From positions 644,460 to 708,459 of the forward strand of contig NZ_KI912151.1 in assembly GCF_000517105.1 (NCBI RefSeq): DNA of 64,000 bases, in the 5' to 3' direction. Position 1 is the stretch's first letter; every line of letters starts with the position of its first letter. The translations under genes and the position numbers were made by a program. Positions 35,087 to 45,740 of this stretch are shown here, piece after piece. Below the pieces are notes generated by a model. The model was not told the origin of the DNA. It did not search any database and saw nothing but the letters and a program-made list of their open reading frames with translations. The stretch is from Fischerella sp. PCC 9605. GTDB taxonomy: Bacteria > Cyanobacteriota > Cyanobacteriia > Cyanobacteriales > Nostocaceae.

Positions 35087-38000
35087 CTATGCTAACTGAC
35101 GCAAGCGATCGCGCAAGATTTCGGCTTGCTTTTGGGCTTCTGCTAAAGTATCCCGCACCTCCTGTACGACATTTGCTGGGGCTTGTTCGACAAATTTAGG
35201 GTTGCTTAACCTAGCAGTGAGGGATGTTATATCCGCTTCGATTTTGCTGAGGCGTTTTTGCAGTTTGGCAGTATAAGCCTCTATATCTACCACGCCAGCG
35301 AGGGGAAGTAGAACTTGTACCGTACCTATAACACCTGCGATCGCTCTTTCTGGTTCTGGTGGCTGTTGTGATGCTTCTGCTTGGGGCAAACTCTTGTTAG
35401 CGGTTGGTTGGAAAAACTGTTGCCAGAATTTTTGTCTAGCCTGAGAAGACAGTAAATTGCGGGCAACAAACCAAGTCGCAAACCCAAAACCAACTATCTC
35501 AAAGAAAGTTCCGAATAAGGGAATGTCGTCAATCGCATCTGCGATCGCCAATCCAACTCGTAACAAGTAAATTGCTCCGATAATTGCGACTACTTTCGTC
35601 CAACCAATTCGGGGTTTTTCATCACTGATACTTTGTTGCTTTTGCTTGCCAGCAGCGATGGTTAAATTCTCTACCTTAGCCAAATCTTGAATGTAAGACT
35701 GTCCAGAGGTGAGAATTTGCCTTTCTTTTTCGCTGTCGGTTTGCAAATTCACACTTACTTTCACTCCAGGCTTAACATCCGCTTCTGCACGTAGATTGCG
35801 GATTGTGCGGATTGTACCAATTAACAGTTCAAATTGTTCTTCCAAAGCAGAGTCTATTAGGCTTGTTTGGGCTTCTGGATAAAGTTGTAAGGATAAACTT
35901 TGCTTGGAATCTGTCGGTTGTTGGGTGAGAGTGTGCCAAATTTCCTCAGTAATGTGAGGCATGAAAGGATTAAGTAATTTCAAAATCCCTTCCAGCACGT
36001 ATGCCAAAGTTTGTTGTGCTACTCGCCGAGATGCCGGATCTGCATTCTTTTGCAGGCGAGATTTGACCAACTCGATATACCAGTCGCAAAAATCACCCCA
36101 AATAAAATCGTACAGACCTTTAGCCGCTTCTCCCAGTCCGTAGTTGTCCATGTAACTTCTGGTTTGTTGGACAACACGATAGTAACGAGAGAGAATCCAG
36201 CGATCGCTCAACTCTAACTCCCCCTCTCTGCTTAACGGAGAGGGGGTTGGGGGGTGAGGTTCTCCCAACTGCTGTGGTGTTTGCCCGTCCAAATTCATCA
36301 TCACAAACCGCGCCGCATTCCACAACTTATTAGAAAAGTTGCGGGATGCCTCCACCGACGGCGATTCATCGGTTTTGCGGTTGTAGTCTAGGCGGATGTC
36401 TTGACCTGCACCAGCTACTTCTTTAATCAGGGTATACCGCAGGGCATCTGTGCCATATTTATCCATCAAAATCAGCGGGTCAATGCCATTGTTCGCCGTC
36501 TTGGACATCTTCTTGCCATTCTCATCCAATACCAAGCCGTGAATGTAAACATCCTTGAACGGCATTTGTCCCGTAAAATGCCCCGCCATCATCGTCATTC
36601 GGGCAACCCAGAAAAAGATGATGTCAAAGCCCGTCACCAAAGTACTGGTGGGGTAATAAGTTGCTAAATCCTCGGTTTGTTCGGGCCAGCCCAAAGTTGA
36701 AAATGGCCAGAGTCCAGCAGAAAACCAGGTATCCAGCACATCTGGATCGCGTTCTATCTTGACATTTTCGCCAAATTGTGATTTTAGCTTCTCCTGTGCT
36801 TCTGCATCATTCCGTGCCACAACAAACGGCGTGTTATCGGTAATCTCGCCGCCAGTTTCACTGACAGCGTACCAAGCCGGGATCTGGTGTCCCCACCACA
36901 GTTGACGGGAAATACACCAATCTTTCAGCTTCACCAACCAGTCACGATAGACTTTAGTCCAACGCTGGGGAACAAACCGTGGCGAATCTTTTTGGTCGAG
37001 GAATTCTAGGCAACGGTCTGCCATCGGGCGAATTTTGACAAACCACTGAGTAGAAAGTAAGGGTTCAACGGGGACTTTACCGCGATCGCTATACGGAACC
37101 GTATGCTTGTAATCTTCCACCTTCACCAGAAAACCATCAGTCTCTAGTCGGGCAACCACATTCTTTCTGGCAACAAAACGGTCTTGTCCTTGGAACTCTC
37201 CAGCATTCTCGTTGAGGGTGCCGTCCTTATTCATAATATTGATGAACGGCAGACTGTGACGCTTACCCATTTCAAAGTCATTGGGGTCATGGGCGGGAGT
37301 CACTTTTACACAACCGGTGCCGAAAGTAGGGTCAACCAATTCATCACCAATAATCGGAATTTCCCGATTCATAATTGGTAGCGTCACAGTTTTCCCAATC
37401 AGATGCTGATAGCGTTCATCATTGGGATTCACTGCTACTGCTGTATCACCCAGCATTGTTTCTGGTCGGGTTGTCGCCACTTCTACATAACCAGAACCAT
37501 CTGTGAGGGGATAGCGGAAGTGCCAAAGATGACCATCAACCTCTTTTGCCTCCACTTCCAAATCGGAAACGGCAGATTGTGATTCTGGACACCAGTTGAC
37601 CAGATACTTTCCGCGATAAATCAGCCCTTCTTCGTAGAGACTGTTAAAGGCTTCTAAAACAGCTTTGGATAAACCCTCATCAAGGGTGAAACGTTCCCGC
37701 GACCAATCTACCGACACACCCAAGCGTCGCAGTTGATTTACAATTGTCCCCTTAGATTGTTCCTTCCACTGCCAAGCGCGTTCCAAAAACTTTTCGCGCC
37801 CCAATTCGTAGCGAGTTTTGCCTTCTGCCTTGAGTTGCTTTTCCAGAACTGTATGGACAGCAATGCTGGCGTGGTCAGTTCCAGGCAGATAAAGAGCATT
37901 CTCTCCCTTCATGCGGTGATAGCGCACAAGGGTATCTATCAAACTATTGTCAAAAGCGTGACCCATATGCAAACTGCCTGTGACATTGGGCGGTGGAATC

Positions 38001-38134
38001 ACGATGCAGTAGGATTCGCCACCTGCTTTGGGGTCAGCTTTGTAGACTTGATTTTCTTCCCAAAATTTTTGCCACTTAGCTTCAGTGGTAAAGGGATCGT
38101 ACTGACTAGGGAGGTTAGTAATTGTTGCGGTCAT
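35087..38134 (-). CDS. valS: Valyl-tRNA synthetase with CAAD domain
   Basis: 1015 residues. HIGH signature [11 protein letters not shown], editing domain ([15 protein letters not shown]) and KMSKT signature are all visible. Two additions: (i) the insert [15 protein letters not shown] at about residues 625-640, encoded by a palindromic repeat; (ii) a CAAD domain at about 830-910 with two hydrophobic helices ([17 protein letters not shown] and [19 protein letters not shown]). CAAD is a cyanobacterial appendage that tethers synthetases to thylakoid membranes. It sits before the C-terminal coiled-coil tRNA arm, as in other cyanobacterial ValRS. Confidence 0.95.
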   Translation of the reverse strand: MTATITNLPSQYDPFTTEAKWQKFWEENQVYKADPKAGGESYCIVIPPPNVTGSLHMGHAFDNSLIDTLVRYHRMKGENALYLPGTDHASIAVHTVLEKQLKAEGKTRYELGREKFLERAWQWKEQSKGTIVNQLRRLGVSVDWSRERFTLDEGLSKAVLEAFNSLYEEGLIYRGKYLVNWCPESQSAVSDLEVEAKEVDGHLWHFRYPLTDGSGYVEVATTRPETMLGDTAVAVNPNDERYQHLIGKTVTLPIMNREIPIIGDELVDPTFGTGCVKVTPAHDPNDFEMGKRHSLPFINIMNKDGTLNENAGEFQGQDRFVARKNVVARLETDGFLVKVEDYKHTVPYSDRGKVPVEPLLSTQWFVKIRPMADRCLEFLDQKDSPRFVPQRWTKVYRDWLVKLKDWCISRQLWWGHQIPAWYAVSETGGEITDNTPFVVARNDAEAQEKLKSQFGENVKIERDPDVLDTWFSAGLWPFSTLGWPEQTEDLATYYPTSTLVTGFDIIFFWVARMTMMAGHFTGQMPFKDVYIHGLVLDENGKKMSKTANNGIDPLILMDKYGTDALRYTLIKEVAGAGQDIRLDYNRKTDESPSVEASRNFSNKLWNAARFVMMNLDGQTPQQLGEPHPPTPSPLSREGELELSDRWILSRYYRVVQQTRSYMDNYGLGEAAKGLYDFIWGDFCDWYIELVKSRLQKNADPASRRVAQQTLAYVLEGILKLLNPFMPHITEEIWHTLTQQPTDSKQSLSLQLYPEAQTSLIDSALEEQFELLIGTIRTIRNLRAEADVKPGVKVSVNLQTDSEKERQILTSGQSYIQDLAKVENLTIAAGKQKQQSISDEKPRIGWTKVVAIIGAIYLLRVGLAIADAIDDIPLFGTFFEIVGFGFATWFVARNLLSSQARQKFWQQFFQPTANKSLPQAEASQQPPEPERAIAGVIGTVQVLLPLAGVVDIEAYTAKLQKRLSKIEADITSLTARLSNPKFVEQAPANVVQEVRDTLAEAQKQAEILRDRLRQLA
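36219..36259 (-). repeat. In-frame copy of the GC-rich palindrome inside valS
   Basis: On the minus strand it reads CCTCACCCCCCAACCCCC followed by a TCTCCG/CGGAGA-like hairpin. It is translated as [14 protein letters not shown], between the catalytic core and the anticodon-binding domain. Same family as the copies at 1663 and 8083. Confidence 0.85.
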
Positions 38135-38203
38135 GCTGGGAAAACTAAGTGCGGAAGGACTTTAATAAATTTTGCCACAGTGTTTGGAGAGTGTTTTATA
38201 GAA

Positions 38204-38416
38204 ATGAATGCACCAGGCGCAGAGGACGCAGAGACAAGAGAGTTAAAAGAGGAGATGAGCCAGTTGGCAGGAACTGTAATTGGTGCGGCAATTGTGGTGC
38301 ATCGGGTGTTAAATATATTGGCGATCGCAATCAGCACAGATGTAGTTCTGTTTACCACGACTAAGCCCGTTATTACGGTTAGCTTAGATGTACGATATGG
38401 ACAGTTCATCCCTTAA
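38204..38416 (+). pseudogene. Remnant of a GxxExxR-family gene (N-terminal part)
   Basis: Reads MNAPGAEDAETRELKEEMSQ followed by LAGTVIGAAIVVHRVL, which matches the start of GxxExxR proteins. The expected glycine-rich continuation and the ExxR core are missing; after VHRVL the frame runs into unrelated sequence and stops at residue 70. Interpreted as a decayed fragment; my recall of the family is moderate. Confidence 0.5.
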
Positions 38417-38469
38417 TTATGCAAGGCCTTTTTTCACACGAGCGATCGCTCACCCGTTCATGCAAATTC

Positions 38470-38728
38470 TTAGAAAAGCCTTAAATCATAAACTCTTTGA
38501 GCGATTAAGCCACAAATCTAATGCTCAATGCGATTCACATCTCGGTAATCTTTGAGACATTCAGCAAACCGTGATGTAATTTTCCGTTTTCGATCAAGTC
38601 TCGCAATTAGACAAATCGCTGCATCCGATGTTACCGTTCCACCACTAAAATTCACTACGACTGGATGTGAATTTTCAAAGTGAGAATTTGAACTGTTTTG
38701 GGATACAATCTGTCCGACGAGGGGTCAT
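38470..38728 (-). pseudogene. Remnant of an IS1380-type transposase gene
   Basis: The N-terminus reads MTPRRTDCIPKQFKFS. After a frameshift it continues VVVNFSGGTVTSDAAICLIA, RLDRKRKITSRFAECLKDYR, DVNRIEH, a TAG stop, and then GLIAQRVYDLRLF. This order (FSGG..TSDA, LDR, RFAECLKDYRD.NRIEH, QRVYGL) is that of IS1380-family transposases. Only about 90 codons remain; the catalytic region is gone. Relatives of this element may still be active elsewhere in the genome. Confidence 0.7.
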
Positions 38729-38813
38729 GTGTTTTAAATGCTTAAACCCTTATTATAATACATTTTGGCAGTTTTTGACCCATTTTTTTGAGAATTTGTG
38801 AGAAATCAGGGCT

Positions 38814-39419
38814 ATGCTAAAGAAAATCTCCCTTGGAGCGCTATTGTTATTCGCTGGTTGGGCTAGCGTGAGGTTCGTATTCCCCCACATCGACAACTTG
38901 ATTGGTCGCAATCACCTTCCCTCAAATATGGTGATTAAGCGAATTCAGGAACTGTCAGAGCTAGCTACCGTGCGAATGCTATCTGAGGTCGTGATTCCAG
39001 TAAGGGTTGAGAACAAAGTATTTGGACAAACCGTTGGCGTGACCAGCTACCTGTATATTGTTCGAGGGCAGGTTTTAGCGGGAGTAGATTTATCCCAAAT
39101 AGGAACCAGCAACGTTGCTGTTTTTGGAGACAAAATTGAGATTCAATTACCAGTGCCTCGAATCTTGGATGCCAAAGTCGATGTGTCTAAGTCAGAAGTT
39201 GTTGAATATCACAAAGATTGGCTGGCTCCAGACATTTCTCCAGCCTCAGCGCAGCAAGTCCAACAGCGAGGGCTGGCAGCAGTCGTGAAGCAAGCTTGCG
39301 AAAATGAGGTTTTAGCGCTCGCAAACCGTCAAGCAACATTTACTCTTTCACAGTTACTTGGGCTTACAAATCAAAAAGTTGCTGTCAAAACAACAAAACC
39401 TGAGACTTGCAAATATTAA
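38814..39419 (+). CDS. DUF4230 family protein, membrane-anchored
   Basis: 201 residues. An N-terminal hydrophobic anchor (SLGALLLFAGWASVRFVF) is followed by an extracytoplasmic-looking domain with LSELATVRMLSEVVIPVRVE and VRGQVLAGVDLSQI. This pattern fits DUF4230, of unknown function. The product is intact although it lies between remnants and mobile-element debris. Confidence 0.78.
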   Translation: MLKKISLGALLLFAGWASVRFVFPHIDNLIGRNHLPSNMVIKRIQELSELATVRMLSEVVIPVRVENKVFGQTVGVTSYLYIVRGQVLAGVDLSQIGTSNVAVFGDKIEIQLPVPRILDAKVDVSKSEVVEYHKDWLAPDISPASAQQVQQRGLAAVVKQACENEVLALANRQATFTLSQLLGLTNQKVAVKTTKPETCKY

Positions 39420-39623
39420 CCGACATCTTGAAATAGCGATCACAGTGCAATGAGCCTATGGTCAAAAGGCTCATTGCGAAATGTACTTAAAAACTTGAGT
39501 AAAAAAGCGAGAGTGTCATGTAACAATTTATATAAAAAATGATTTTCTGACTGAAAATTTAGCACACGAGGGTAAGTTTAAATAACAACTCCGAAGTTAT
39601 GCACTAGCCCTCTAGGTGACTTT

Positions 39624-40187
39624 ATGATTGAACTCCTAGCCGCACTTTCAGCTTCAGCGGCAGCAGGAATTAGAATAGCTTTACCCCTCCTGTTTATTGG
39701 ACTGTTGCAAGGTAACAATCTTTGGTCACAAGTACCGATTTTATCTCACATTTCCTCACATTTTTTACTAGGCATTCTCAGCAGTTGGTCATTTGTAGAG
39801 ATATTTGCTTCCAAAAAGTTGATGGGGCAACGGGTGCTGCAAGTGATACAGCTGTTATTGTCTCCGCTTGTAGGGGCAATCATGGGGTTAGCAGTAGCTT
39901 CAGCAACAACAGCCCCTGACTGGTTAATTGCCTTAATTGGCGGTTCTGTTGCTTTGGTACTCCAGCTAGTTCAAATCGGCTGGTTTTTTCGTTTGCGAGG
40001 TTTACCCCTGTGGGCAGCTTTTATTCAAGATGGATTGTGTATTGCTTTAGTATTTTTCGCCTTTGATGCACCCAGGCAAGGAGGATTAATTGCTTTAATT
40101 CTGCTATGGTTTGCAGTTCGTAGTGGTAAATATTGGTATCGTTGGTATTGGGAAAAGCGTAGAGAGTACCGCCGAGTTCATTTATGA
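39624..40187 (+). CDS. DUF4126 family membrane protein
   Basis: 187 residues with about five hydrophobic segments. LLAALSASAAAGIRIALPLL opens the protein as in DUF4126; FVEIFASKKLMGQRVLQVIQ and LSPLVGAIMGLAVASA follow. The C-terminus is basic (RWYWEKRREYRRVHL). Function unknown. Its TGA overlaps the ATG of the truncated GNAT fragment that follows. Confidence 0.8.
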   Translation: MIELLAALSASAAAGIRIALPLLFIGLLQGNNLWSQVPILSHISSHFLLGILSSWSFVEIFASKKLMGQRVLQVIQLLLSPLVGAIMGLAVASATTAPDWLIALIGGSVALVLQLVQIGWFFRLRGLPLWAAFIQDGLCIALVFFAFDAPRQGGLIALILLWFAVRSGKYWYRWYWEKRREYRRVHL

Positions 40188-40272
40188 TTGTACGAGAAGC
40201 CAAGTTAAACGATACACTCGCGATCGCTCAAATCCATGTAGATACTTGGCGAACAACATAGCGTGGTATAGG
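40184..40272 (+). pseudogene. Truncated GNAT acetyltransferase remnant
   Basis: MIVREAKLNDTLAIAQIHVD is followed by TWRTT, a TAG stop where GNAT proteins usually have Tyr, and then RGI. This is the usual N-terminal GNAT pattern (IREA..D..AIA.VHV.SWR.TYRGI). The downstream part is replaced by a repeat (GTGTGTTAACGC type) and the MITE-like element at 40315. It overlaps the DUF4126 stop by 4 bp, suggesting that the original pair was an operon. Confidence 0.65.
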
Positions 40273-40314
40273 TCGTAGGGTGTGTTAACGCGACAGCGTA
40301 ACGCACCTTTTAAG

Positions 40315-40449
40315 CAATAAGGTTCAGTTAAGATTTTGATCCCCCCTAGCCCCCCTTGAAAAGGGGGGGACTGGAATCTTGAAGTCCCCTTTTTAAGGGG
40401 GATTTAGGGGGATCTCCAAGGATTGAATTGTACTAACTGAACCGTATTG
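40315..40449. mobile_element. MITE-like element with 16-bp TIRs and direct repeats
   Basis: Terminal inverted repeats CAATAAGGTTCAGTTA (40315-40330) and TAACTGAACCGTATTG (40434-40449) match at 15 of 16 positions. The 10-bp flanks ACCTTTTAAG (40305-40314) and ACCTTTTAGG (40450-40459) look like a target-site duplication. The interior is a long GATCCCCC...GGGGGATC foldback. No ORF inside, so it is non-autonomous. Confidence 0.8.
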
Positions 40450-40488
40450 ACCTTTTAGGGACTACCAAATGAAAAAGTATCCAAAAAA

Positions 40489-40559
40489 TCTCTTGTGGAG
40501 GCAGGTGTCTCGCCTGCCGCATGATAAGGGCGAGCGGAGACGTCCACCCCACAAGATGG
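40489..40559. repeat. Inverted repeat TCTTGTGGAGG...
   Basis: Arms ATCTTGTGGRGG and CCRCCCCACAAGAT enclose GGCAGGTGTCTCGCCTGCC, itself a hairpin (GGCAG/CTGCC). A GC-rich, dispersed-repeat style sequence between the two MITE-like elements. Confidence 0.65.
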
Positions 40560-40562
40560 ATA

Positions 40563-40709
40563 ATACCAATTCCCTTTAACTGTGAAACATATGTAGATCC
40601 CCCCAACCCCCCTTTTTAAGGGGAGCCAGTGCGTTGCTTTTCCACGCGTTGTAGCACCTGGCGTGGGCTATAGAGAATCATCTGTATCAAACATTTAGAG
40701 AAATGGTAT
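40563..40709. mobile_element. Second MITE-like element
   Basis: Imperfect terminal inverted repeats ATACCAATTCCCTTTA (40563-40578) and TTTAGAGAAATGGTAT (40694-40709), 12 of 16 matching. The interior holds a truncated GATCCCCCCAACCCCCC segment like the inside of the neighbouring element. No clear target duplication; TA at the flanks would fit a Tc1/IS630-type insertion. Confidence 0.5.
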
Positions 40710-40745
40710 AATTTACTTTTCAGAAGTCCGTAGATAGTCACCGTG

Positions 40746-43700
40746 TCAGTCAATTGCTCCCAATGCCAAAAGCGTTAATCGCTGTGACTTAGTCAGACCA
40801 TTAACACCAGCAATATTCATACCCTCATAAGGTCTTTGACTTCTAAGAACTTTCACACACTCTCCTGTCTCGACATCCCAAAGCCGGATTGTCTGGTCTT
40901 CACTGCTACTAGCAAGCAGACAAGAATCGATGAATACTACTGCATAAATCCATCGCGTGTGACCTTGCAGAACTTTCAAACACTCTCCAGTTTCCACATT
41001 CCAAATTCTTACCGTTTTGTCGCTACTTGCACTTGCTAGCAAGCGACCATCAGGACTGAAAGATACACTGATGACAGCCCCAGAATGCCCATGCAGGGTT
41101 GAGAGACATTCTCCGGTCTTAACATTCCAGATTTTTACAGTTTTATCTTCACTACCACTAGTCAAGGTTTGTCCATCTGGGCTGAAGACGGCTGACCAAA
41201 TGGCTTTATTGTGTCCTGCAAATTTTCTGATGCATTGTCCTGTCTGCACATCCCAACTGCGGATCAAAGAATCTGCACCAGTGCTAATCACAAACTTGCC
41301 ATCATGACTAAAAGTAACTGTTGAGACAGCCGCGGTGTCATGTTGAAAAACGTGCAGACATTGCCCAGTATGCACATCCCATATTCGCACCTGTTTGTCA
41401 CTGCCACCACTAGCGAGGGTTTGCCCGTCGGGACTAAAGGCGACTGAAAGCACCCAATCTAAATGCCCTCTCAAGATTTTCAGGCACTCTCCAGTTTGAA
41501 TATCCCAAATCCTGGCTGTTTCATCAGAACTGCCGCTTGCCAAAGTTCTACCATCAGGACTGAAAGCTAGAAAGCGCACCCAGTTTGTATGACCCTTGAT
41601 AGTTCTGATACACGTGCCAGTATTGATGTCCCAAAGTTTGATGATTTGGTCTTCACTACCACTAGCTAGAATTTGGCATTCAGAATGATGATTGCGTGGA
41701 GAGGCGGCTAATGCCCAGATACCGCTACCATATCCCCGAAAGCTGCGGAAACATTTTCCTGTGCGAACATCCCAAAGTTTAATCGTTTGGTTATCATCAC
41801 TGGCAATCAAATTTTGTTCATTGGGACTAAAGGCTAGCGATCGCAAAGTATTAGTATGTCCCTGTAATGTTTTCAGACATTCGCCAGTGTGAATATTCCA
41901 CAGTCGGATAGTTGTGTCACTACTACCACTGGCAATGGTATTGCCGTCACTACTACAAACAATACACCAAACATGACCTGTATGTCCTTGGAGTGTATGC
42001 AGACATTGACCTGTAGATACATCCCAAATCCTCACAGTGCCATCTGCACTACCACTCACCAGCATTTTGCCATCAGTGCTGAATGCTACTGAATATACAC
42101 TCATGGTGTGTCCCTGCAAAGTTTTCAGGCATTCGCCAGTATTGATATCCCAGAATTTAATTGTCCGGTCAATGCTTCCACTGGCTATAGTTCGACCATC
42201 AGAACTACAGGCAACACAGAAAACCCAATCCGTATGTCCTCGCAGTGTTTTCAAACACTTGCCAGTCTGTATATCCAACAGATTAATAGTTTGGTCGATA
42301 CTGCCACTGGCAAGGATGGGGCGATCGCCACGTTCAAGCAAAGCCACAGAAAAAACAAAGCTAGTGTGACCTCTAAATACTTGCAAACATTGACCCGCAA
42401 GATTCCACTGCTTCACTGTTTGGTCATCGCTAGCACTAAATAGGGTTTGACCGTCAGCGCTAAACACTATCGAACGTACCCAGCCTGCGTGTGCTTCCCA
42501 AATCAAGCGCTGTTGTCCATCTGTTGTTTGCCACAAAGAAATTTTGCCGTCAGTATCGCCACTTGCGATCAGACTACCATCTGGAATAACCGCTACCGTA
42601 AAGATGTAACTTAAATTAGCAGTAAACGTAGATTTCGCTATATCCGAATGAGCAAAGTTAGTCTGCTGTAAGTTTGCACCTTTTAAATCCGCTTGCCAAA
42701 TCGTTAACTCAGAAAAGTCATGATTGCTTAAGTTTACGTTTAGTTGGCGAAGTAAATTAATCGTATTTCCACCCACATATCCTGTTTCAATTGATTTTTT
42801 GCCGCGCAGTGATGCCACAATCGTCATCAACTGGGCTTCTATTTGATGGGCGGTTCCAAAAATAGAGAGTAATTGTTGAATAAGAGGATTGAGAATCAGG
42901 TAAATTTGGATTTCTTTGATGTAGTCTTTGGCTGTGGCTTTGATGAGAGCATGGGTTTTGAAGAGGGAAATCTCCTGATTTTCAATTTCGGTGCAAACGT
43001 GTTGAATTAAGCAACTAGTCATATACTCCATCAAAACAGGCTGTAGCGTAAACAACCCACTGCCTTTTTCAATCAAAGAACGCCTCTCTAAAGCTTCTAA
43101 TGCTGCCAATAATTGAGAACTGGTAGTTGGCGATCGCAAATCAGCCTGTAATTCTGTAAAACTTACTGGTTCGCGATTAATTGCCAACCAGTACATAATT
43201 TCTTGTTCCAAGGCTGACAAACGCCGAAACTGCTGTTCTAACAAATCTTGAATATCACCAAATATGATCGTGCCTTGAGCAAGAAATTGAGAGATATTAC
43301 TGTCAAATAAATCACGAATAGTAGTGGCTACAATTTTCAAAGCCAAGGGGTTGCCAGCATAAGATTGAATTAGGGTTTGCCAGTCATGAGTTAACCCAGT
43401 AAAATTTCCTTTACAGTTAAAGATAGCTTGTCCTTCTGCAATTGATAAACCAGATAACTGTAAAGACCTAACGGGTAATGTCTCTCCTTCTAAAATGGCG
43501 ATTTCTTTTGGTTTCTCTCGGCTTGTCAGTACTAAACAACTTTGATGGCGGAACTCACCAATTCTTTGCAAAAGTTCACCATAACCTTCATATCCTGACC
43601 TATAATTACCTGTCCTTCCTAGCTCACTACTTGTCAAAATAGTCTCTCCATTATCGAGAATGATTAGACAGCGATGCTTTTGGAGATAATTAAGCAACCG

Positions 43701-44330
43701 ATAAATTTTTTCACTGACAGATTCCGGTAATTCACTTTCTTTTTGTTGAGATATAAATTGAATTAAACTAGCAAGTAGTGATTCTAAACTAGGAGCATTA
43801 TGGAGAGAACGCCAGATAATATACTCAAATTGTTCCTGAATTTTCTCCCCTAACTTTACAGATAAAGAAGTTTTGCCAATTCCACCAATTCCCAATAATG
43901 CTACTAACCGACAGCGGTCTTTGAGTATCCATTTTTCGAGAATTTCTAATTCTTGAAAGCGTCCATAAAATACAGTAACATCAATTGTTTCGCCCCAATC
44001 CTGATGCCCCTTAGTAAAGAGAAAAATCGGGGAGTTTGATTTTGGATTTTGGATTGGGGATTCTCTAGTTTTATTCTGTTGTTTGGCTTGCCGTTTTAAT
44101 GCTGAACGAAAGTTATTTTTCGTAACTTTCACGCCTAGAACATCTGAAAGCATTTTCCAAAGTTGAAAGCCTACAAGTTTAACGTAGTCGGCATCATATC
44201 CTAAACTTTCCGCTATCTCTGGATATGTTTTTTGTTCCCAACACTGTCTAAATATGACTTCTTGCAAGTCATTTAAAGCTGTTTCTTTCAGAAGGCTTTC
44301 AACAATGGCTAAAGCTTCTTCAATATTCAT
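40746..44330 (-). CDS. NB-ARC/NACHT-type ATPase with 14 WD40 repeats
   Basis: 1194 residues. Residues 1-80 form a helix-turn-helix-like helical domain ([20 protein letters not shown], then [20 protein letters not shown]), common at the head of cyanobacterial STAND proteins. The ATPase has Walker [12 protein letters not shown] (about 147-156) and Walker [11 protein letters not shown] pentapeptide-like stretch ([20 protein letters not shown]) precedes 14 WD40 repeats (about 585-1190), enough for two seven-bladed propellers. Partners unknown. The start at 44330 is preferred over TTG 44339. Confidence 0.92.
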   Translation of the reverse strand: MNIEEALAIVESLLKETALNDLQEVIFRQCWEQKTYPEIAESLGYDADYVKLVGFQLWKMLSDVLGVKVTKNNFRSALKRQAKQQNKTRESPIQNPKSNSPIFLFTKGHQDWGETIDVTVFYGRFQELEILEKWILKDRCRLVALLGIGGIGKTSLSVKLGEKIQEQFEYIIWRSLHNAPSLESLLASLIQFISQQKESELPESVSEKIYRLLNYLQKHRCLIILDNGETILTSSELGRTGNYRSGYEGYGELLQRIGEFRHQSCLVLTSREKPKEIAILEGETLPVRSLQLSGLSIAEGQAIFNCKGNFTGLTHDWQTLIQSYAGNPLALKIVATTIRDLFDSNISQFLAQGTIIFGDIQDLLEQQFRRLSALEQEIMYWLAINREPVSFTELQADLRSPTTSSQLLAALEALERRSLIEKGSGLFTLQPVLMEYMTSCLIQHVCTEIENQEISLFKTHALIKATAKDYIKEIQIYLILNPLIQQLLSIFGTAHQIEAQLMTIVASLRGKKSIETGYVGGNTINLLRQLNVNLSNHDFSELTIWQADLKGANLQQTNFAHSDIAKSTFTANLSYIFTVAVIPDGSLIASGDTDGKISLWQTTDGQQRLIWEAHAGWVRSIVFSADGQTLFSASDDQTVKQWNLAGQCLQVFRGHTSFVFSVALLERGDRPILASGSIDQTINLLDIQTGKCLKTLRGHTDWVFCVACSSDGRTIASGSIDRTIKFWDINTGECLKTLQGHTMSVYSVAFSTDGKMLVSGSADGTVRIWDVSTGQCLHTLQGHTGHVWCIVCSSDGNTIASGSSDTTIRLWNIHTGECLKTLQGHTNTLRSLAFSPNEQNLIASDDNQTIKLWDVRTGKCFRSFRGYGSGIWALAASPRNHHSECQILASGSEDQIIKLWDINTGTCIRTIKGHTNWVRFLAFSPDGRTLASGSSDETARIWDIQTGECLKILRGHLDWVLSVAFSPDGQTLASGGSDKQVRIWDVHTGQCLHVFQHDTAAVSTVTFSHDGKFVISTGADSLIRSWDVQTGQCIRKFAGHNKAIWSAVFSPDGQTLTSGSEDKTVKIWNVKTGECLSTLHGHSGAVISVSFSPDGRLLASASSDKTVRIWNVETGECLKVLQGHTRWIYAVVFIDSCLLASSSEDQTIRLWDVETGECVKVLRSQRPYEGMNIAGVNGLTKSQRLTLLALGAID

Positions 44331-44593
44331 TCTTCGCAAAAATTTTTCAAATCACAGAAAAAGAAGCTTGCAATGAGTGCTTAAGTACTCACTACAAACT
44401 GCGGTTTATTTATGTCTATCTACTTAATTGTTATAACCTGTTGTGAGAACTACTAACTATAGCTAACTAAATTCTATAACTTTTAATAACTTTTAGTAAC
44501 TGCAAAGGCTGAGCAAGTTTTTTAGGATGCTATCAGTTGCTGCAAAACAAGCAACAACTAAATCATAAATCATCACTGTCATTATTCGGAAAT

Positions 44594-45652
44594 ATGACCA
44601 CAACCTTACAAAGACGCACAAGCGCCAATGTCTGGGAGCGTTTTTGCAATTGGATTACCAGCACAGATAATCGTCTATACATCGGTTGGTTTGGTGTGTT
44701 GATGATTCCTACTTTGCTCGCCGCTACTACCTGCTTTATCATCGCTTTCATTGCGGCTCCTCCCGTGGATATCGATGGTATCCGCGAACCCGTTGCCGGT
44801 TCTCTACTTTACGGCAATAACATCATTTCTGGTGCTGTTGTGCCATCTTCTAATGCGATTGGTTTGCACTTTTACCCCATTTGGGAAGCTGCATCATTGG
44901 ATGAGTGGCTATACAACGGCGGATCATACCAGCTAATCATCTTCCATTTTCTAATCGGTTGCTTTTGCTACCTCGGTCGGCAGTGGGAACTCAGCTACCG
45001 TTTGGGAATGCGTCCTTGGATATGTGTGGCTTATAGCGCACCCTTAGCTTCTGCTACAGCAGTGTTCCTCATCTATCCGATTGGACAGGGTTCTTTTAGT
45101 GACGGTATGCCCTTAGGTATTTCTGGAACCTTCAACTTCATGTTAGTGTTCCAAGCCGAACACAATATCTTAATGCATCCTTTCCATCAACTAGGTGTTG
45201 TGGGTGTGTTTGGCGGTGCTTTAGTTTCTGCTATGCATGGTTCCTTGGTGACTTCTACCTTGGTGCGCGAAACTAGCGAAAGCGAGTCAGGCAACTACGG
45301 CTACAAGTTTGGTCAAGAAGAAGAGACATACAACATTGTTGCTGCTCACGGCTACCTGGGAAGGCTTTTTTGGCAATACGTCAGCTTTAGAAACTCCCGT
45401 TCTTTACACTTTGTTCTCGCAGCTTTACCTGTAATTGGTATCTGGTTCACCGCCTTGGGTATCAGCACAATGGCGTTCAATCTCAATGGTTTTAACTTCA
45501 ACCAGTCCGTAATAGACTCTCAAGGACGTGTGATTAATACTTGGGCGGATATCATTAACCGTGCCAACCTGGGGATGGAAGTGATGCACGAGCGTAACGC
45601 TCACAACTTTCCTCTAGATTTGGCTGTTACTGCTGCTGTAATCAACAGTTAA
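44594..45652 (+). CDS. psbA: Photosystem II D1 protein, divergent form
   Basis: 352 residues from ATG 44594. Mn-cluster ligands Asp170, Glu189, His332, Glu333, Asp342 and Ala344 and the Tyr161/His190 pair are present, so it can serve oxygen evolution. Residue 130 is Gln (GRQWELS), the D1:1 type. Differences from common D1: Pro111 to Ser (NGGSYQ), Met199 to Gln, and in the QB pocket Phe255 to Leu (GYLGRL), Ile259-Phe260 to Phe-Trp, Asn266 to Arg. The tail after Ala344 is only VTAAVINS (8 residues, usually 16). Gly80, Phe158 and Thr286 are the common residues, so it is not the microaerobic D1' form. Confidence 0.95.
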   Translation: MTTTLQRRTSANVWERFCNWITSTDNRLYIGWFGVLMIPTLLAATTCFIIAFIAAPPVDIDGIREPVAGSLLYGNNIISGAVVPSSNAIGLHFYPIWEAASLDEWLYNGGSYQLIIFHFLIGCFCYLGRQWELSYRLGMRPWICVAYSAPLASATAVFLIYPIGQGSFSDGMPLGISGTFNFMLVFQAEHNILMHPFHQLGVVGVFGGALVSAMHGSLVTSTLVRETSESESGNYGYKFGQEEETYNIVAAHGYLGRLFWQYVSFRNSRSLHFVLAALPVIGIWFTALGISTMAFNLNGFNFNQSVIDSQGRVINTWADIINRANLGMEVMHERNAHNFPLDLAVTAAVINS

Positions 45653-45715
45653 GTTTTTAGCAATTGAGGTTTCGGTTGTTGTTCTATGAGTGCTTAATGA
45701 ATTACAACCAATGCT

Positions 45716-45740
45716 AGCGCTCCTCAAAGGGGCGCTTTTT
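45716..45740 (+). terminator. psbA terminator
   Basis: AGCGCTCC/GGGGCGCT stem (one G-T pair), loop TCAAA and a run of T. It starts 63 bp after the psbA stop. A near copy follows the psbA remnant at 46299-46327. Confidence 0.85.

Noticed and set aside
44594-45652. Chlorophyll f synthase (ChlF) or microaerobic D1' identity for this psbA
   Set aside because: Mn ligands are intact (ChlF lacks them), and Gly80, Phe158 and Thr286 are the common residues (D1' has changes there).
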